Of a DNA stretch of 64,000 bases, positions 63,265 through 64,000 are shown piece by piece (the first letter of the stretch is position 1; every line of letters begins with the position of its first letter). Both the position numbers and the translations under genes were made by a program. This DNA comes from Mesorhizobium koreense. GTDB taxonomy: Bacteria > Pseudomonadota > Alphaproteobacteria > Rhizobiales > Rhizobiaceae. The stretch is taken from positions 4,359,001-4,423,000 of the forward strand of contig NZ_CP134228.1 in the NCBI RefSeq assembly GCF_031656215.1, in the 5' to 3' direction. The notes beneath the pieces are model-generated. The model was not told the DNA's origin and searched no databases. It saw nothing but the letters and a program-made list of their open reading frames with translations.

Positions 63265-64000
63265 TCAGTTGATCGTGATCCGCGCAACTGCATAGGCGTC
63301 GAGCATCAGTTTGGCTCCTGACATCTCGGCGCCAGTCAATTCGAGGAAATCAGGCGTTGCTGTGAGACGCTCGAATGCATCGGCGTTCATCAAAACAATC
63401 CCGGTGCTGCTGTCGGACACCGCCGGTATTTCCGCGACTATCTCGTCGGCGGTCAGGTTGGCTACCCACAGCACCGTCTTGCCTGCCTCTCCAGTCGCGA
63501 AAGCCGCTATCCTTCCCTTCTCCGACAGGCGTACTTCGAGAAGAGGTGCTCCGGAGCATCGCGACAGCCCCGCAAAAACGTGAAAGCCTGGATAAACCGC
63601 AGACCGGTCCAGTATATCAAAATAGGGTTGGGCGAAGTCCGCAGGTCTGTAGATGTGGCCGAAAGGCCCGGTCGGAGCTCCGAGGGCAACCGCTTCGACG
63701 CCGCCATGCGCCAGAGTCGCGGCGTAGGCGACCATCCACGCGGCGTTGAAGAGACCGCGCTGACGCGGGTCGATGCGACTGAGGCAAACGCGCTTGTTGT
63801 CGGGGTTGGCGGCGGTGGTCCTGCCGTAGGGATTTTCCCGGCAACCGAGTTGGCTCGGACCTATCCGATAGCTGAGCCGGTCTCCCATGAAAGAGCGCGT
63901 CGACAGGATTTGGTAGGGCAATGTCTCGATCGTCTCCATGACCGATCGATCGTCCGCGGCATGGACGTTGGGACAGGTCGTGTGGGTGACATAGTCGAGG
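63265..64000 (-). CDS. Uncharacterised protein, C-terminal part (start outside window)
   Basis: The frame is open to the right edge on the minus strand, so the N-terminus is missing; about 244 residues are seen. It includes NVHAADDRSVMETIE near the edge, IGPSQLGCRENPYGRT, LFNAAWMVAYAATLAHGGVEAVALGAPTGPFG and a C-terminal beta-rich domain. The pattern resembles TIM-barrel/beta-sandwich carbohydrate enzymes, perhaps the D-apionate lactonase type, but I am not sure and do not assign it. The tRNA-Gln and 148 gene-free bases separate it from the DHA2 gene. Confidence 0.55.
   Translation of the reverse strand, partial: LDYVTHTTCPNVHAADDRSVMETIETLPYQILSTRSFMGDRLSYRIGPSQLGCRENPYGRTTAANPDNKRVCLSRIDPRQRGLFNAAWMVAYAATLAHGGVEAVALGAPTGPFGHIYRPADFAQPYFDILDRSAVYPGFHVFAGLSRCSGAPLLEVRLSEKGRIAAFATGEAGKTVLWVANLTADEIVAEIPAVSDSSTGIVLMNADAFERLTATPDFLELTGAEMSGAKLMLDAYAVARITIN

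Overview
The window looks like chromosomal DNA of a high-GC alphaproteobacterium of the order Hyphomicrobiales, most likely the Phyllobacteriaceae (Mesorhizobium, Chelativorans or Aquamicrobium type). The reasons are a DUF982 protein, a DUF6101 protein, a BacA/SbmA transporter, a split atpI-B-E-b'-b Fo cluster, a GTTC-N7-GTTC SOS box, and many intergenic palindromic repeats of rhizobial style. Species cannot be decided from the window. Layout: 1-9.5 kb holds the tail of a glycosyltransferase, purD, ubiA, a DUF6101 protein, cspA with a long leader and its own terminator, a run of small hypothetical proteins, then an FAD-linked 2-hydroxyacid oxidase and tsaC. 9.5-15 kb holds the glycyl-tRNA synthetase genes: glyQ is translationally coupled to an isochorismatase-family hydrolase, and is separated from glyS by a vapBC toxin-antitoxin pair on the opposite strand. 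Two tandem Cys-rich exported proteins follow. 15-25 kb holds a TPR lipoprotein-like protein, octaprenyl diphosphate synthase (partner of ubiA in ubiquinone synthesis), DUF2007, a tRNA methyltransferase, an S49 protease, ispE, moaB, a repeat-rich gap, an SOS-boxed radical SAM protein and rnhB. 25-28 kb is the ATP synthase Fo cluster; 28-36 kb holds a SleB-type hydrolase, der with its YfgM-like neighbour, NnrU, a polysaccharide deacetylase, BacA and an MFS carrier. 36.6-43.2 kb is a homoprotocatechuate meta-cleavage operon (hpaF, hpaE, hpaD, an aromatic amino acid decarboxylase, an FAH-family enzyme, hpaH) closed by a convergent hpaR. 43-50.6 kb is accessory: an RNA ligase-like 2H enzyme, a TPR/winged-helix regulator with a beta-propeller neighbour, a Cys-rich MarR regulator divergent from a protoglobin/thioredoxin-fold pair, DUF2945, and a large molybdopterin oxidoreductase. 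50.7-63 kb returns to housekeeping: guaA, GNAT, a nucleosidase, a thioesterase, rsmB, MAPEG, guaB, a Ppx/GppA phosphatase, rlmE, a DHA2 drug exporter, a tRNA-Gln(CTG), and a partial uncharacterised gene at the right edge. The most unusual layer is repetitive DNA. Palindromic elements sit in frame inside two normally essential genes (twice in glyS, once in ispE), with relatives in intergenic DNA. A block of roughly 0.5 kb is present twice (22.6-23.1 kb and, inverted, 58.0-58.7 kb), and its hairpins differ between copies by compensatory base changes, which suggests selection on structure. Gaps over 300 bases: 4044-4575 (cspA leader), 22320-23222 and 57823-58962 (repeats, no credible gene). Nothing was recognised in the 294 bases at 62749-63042.
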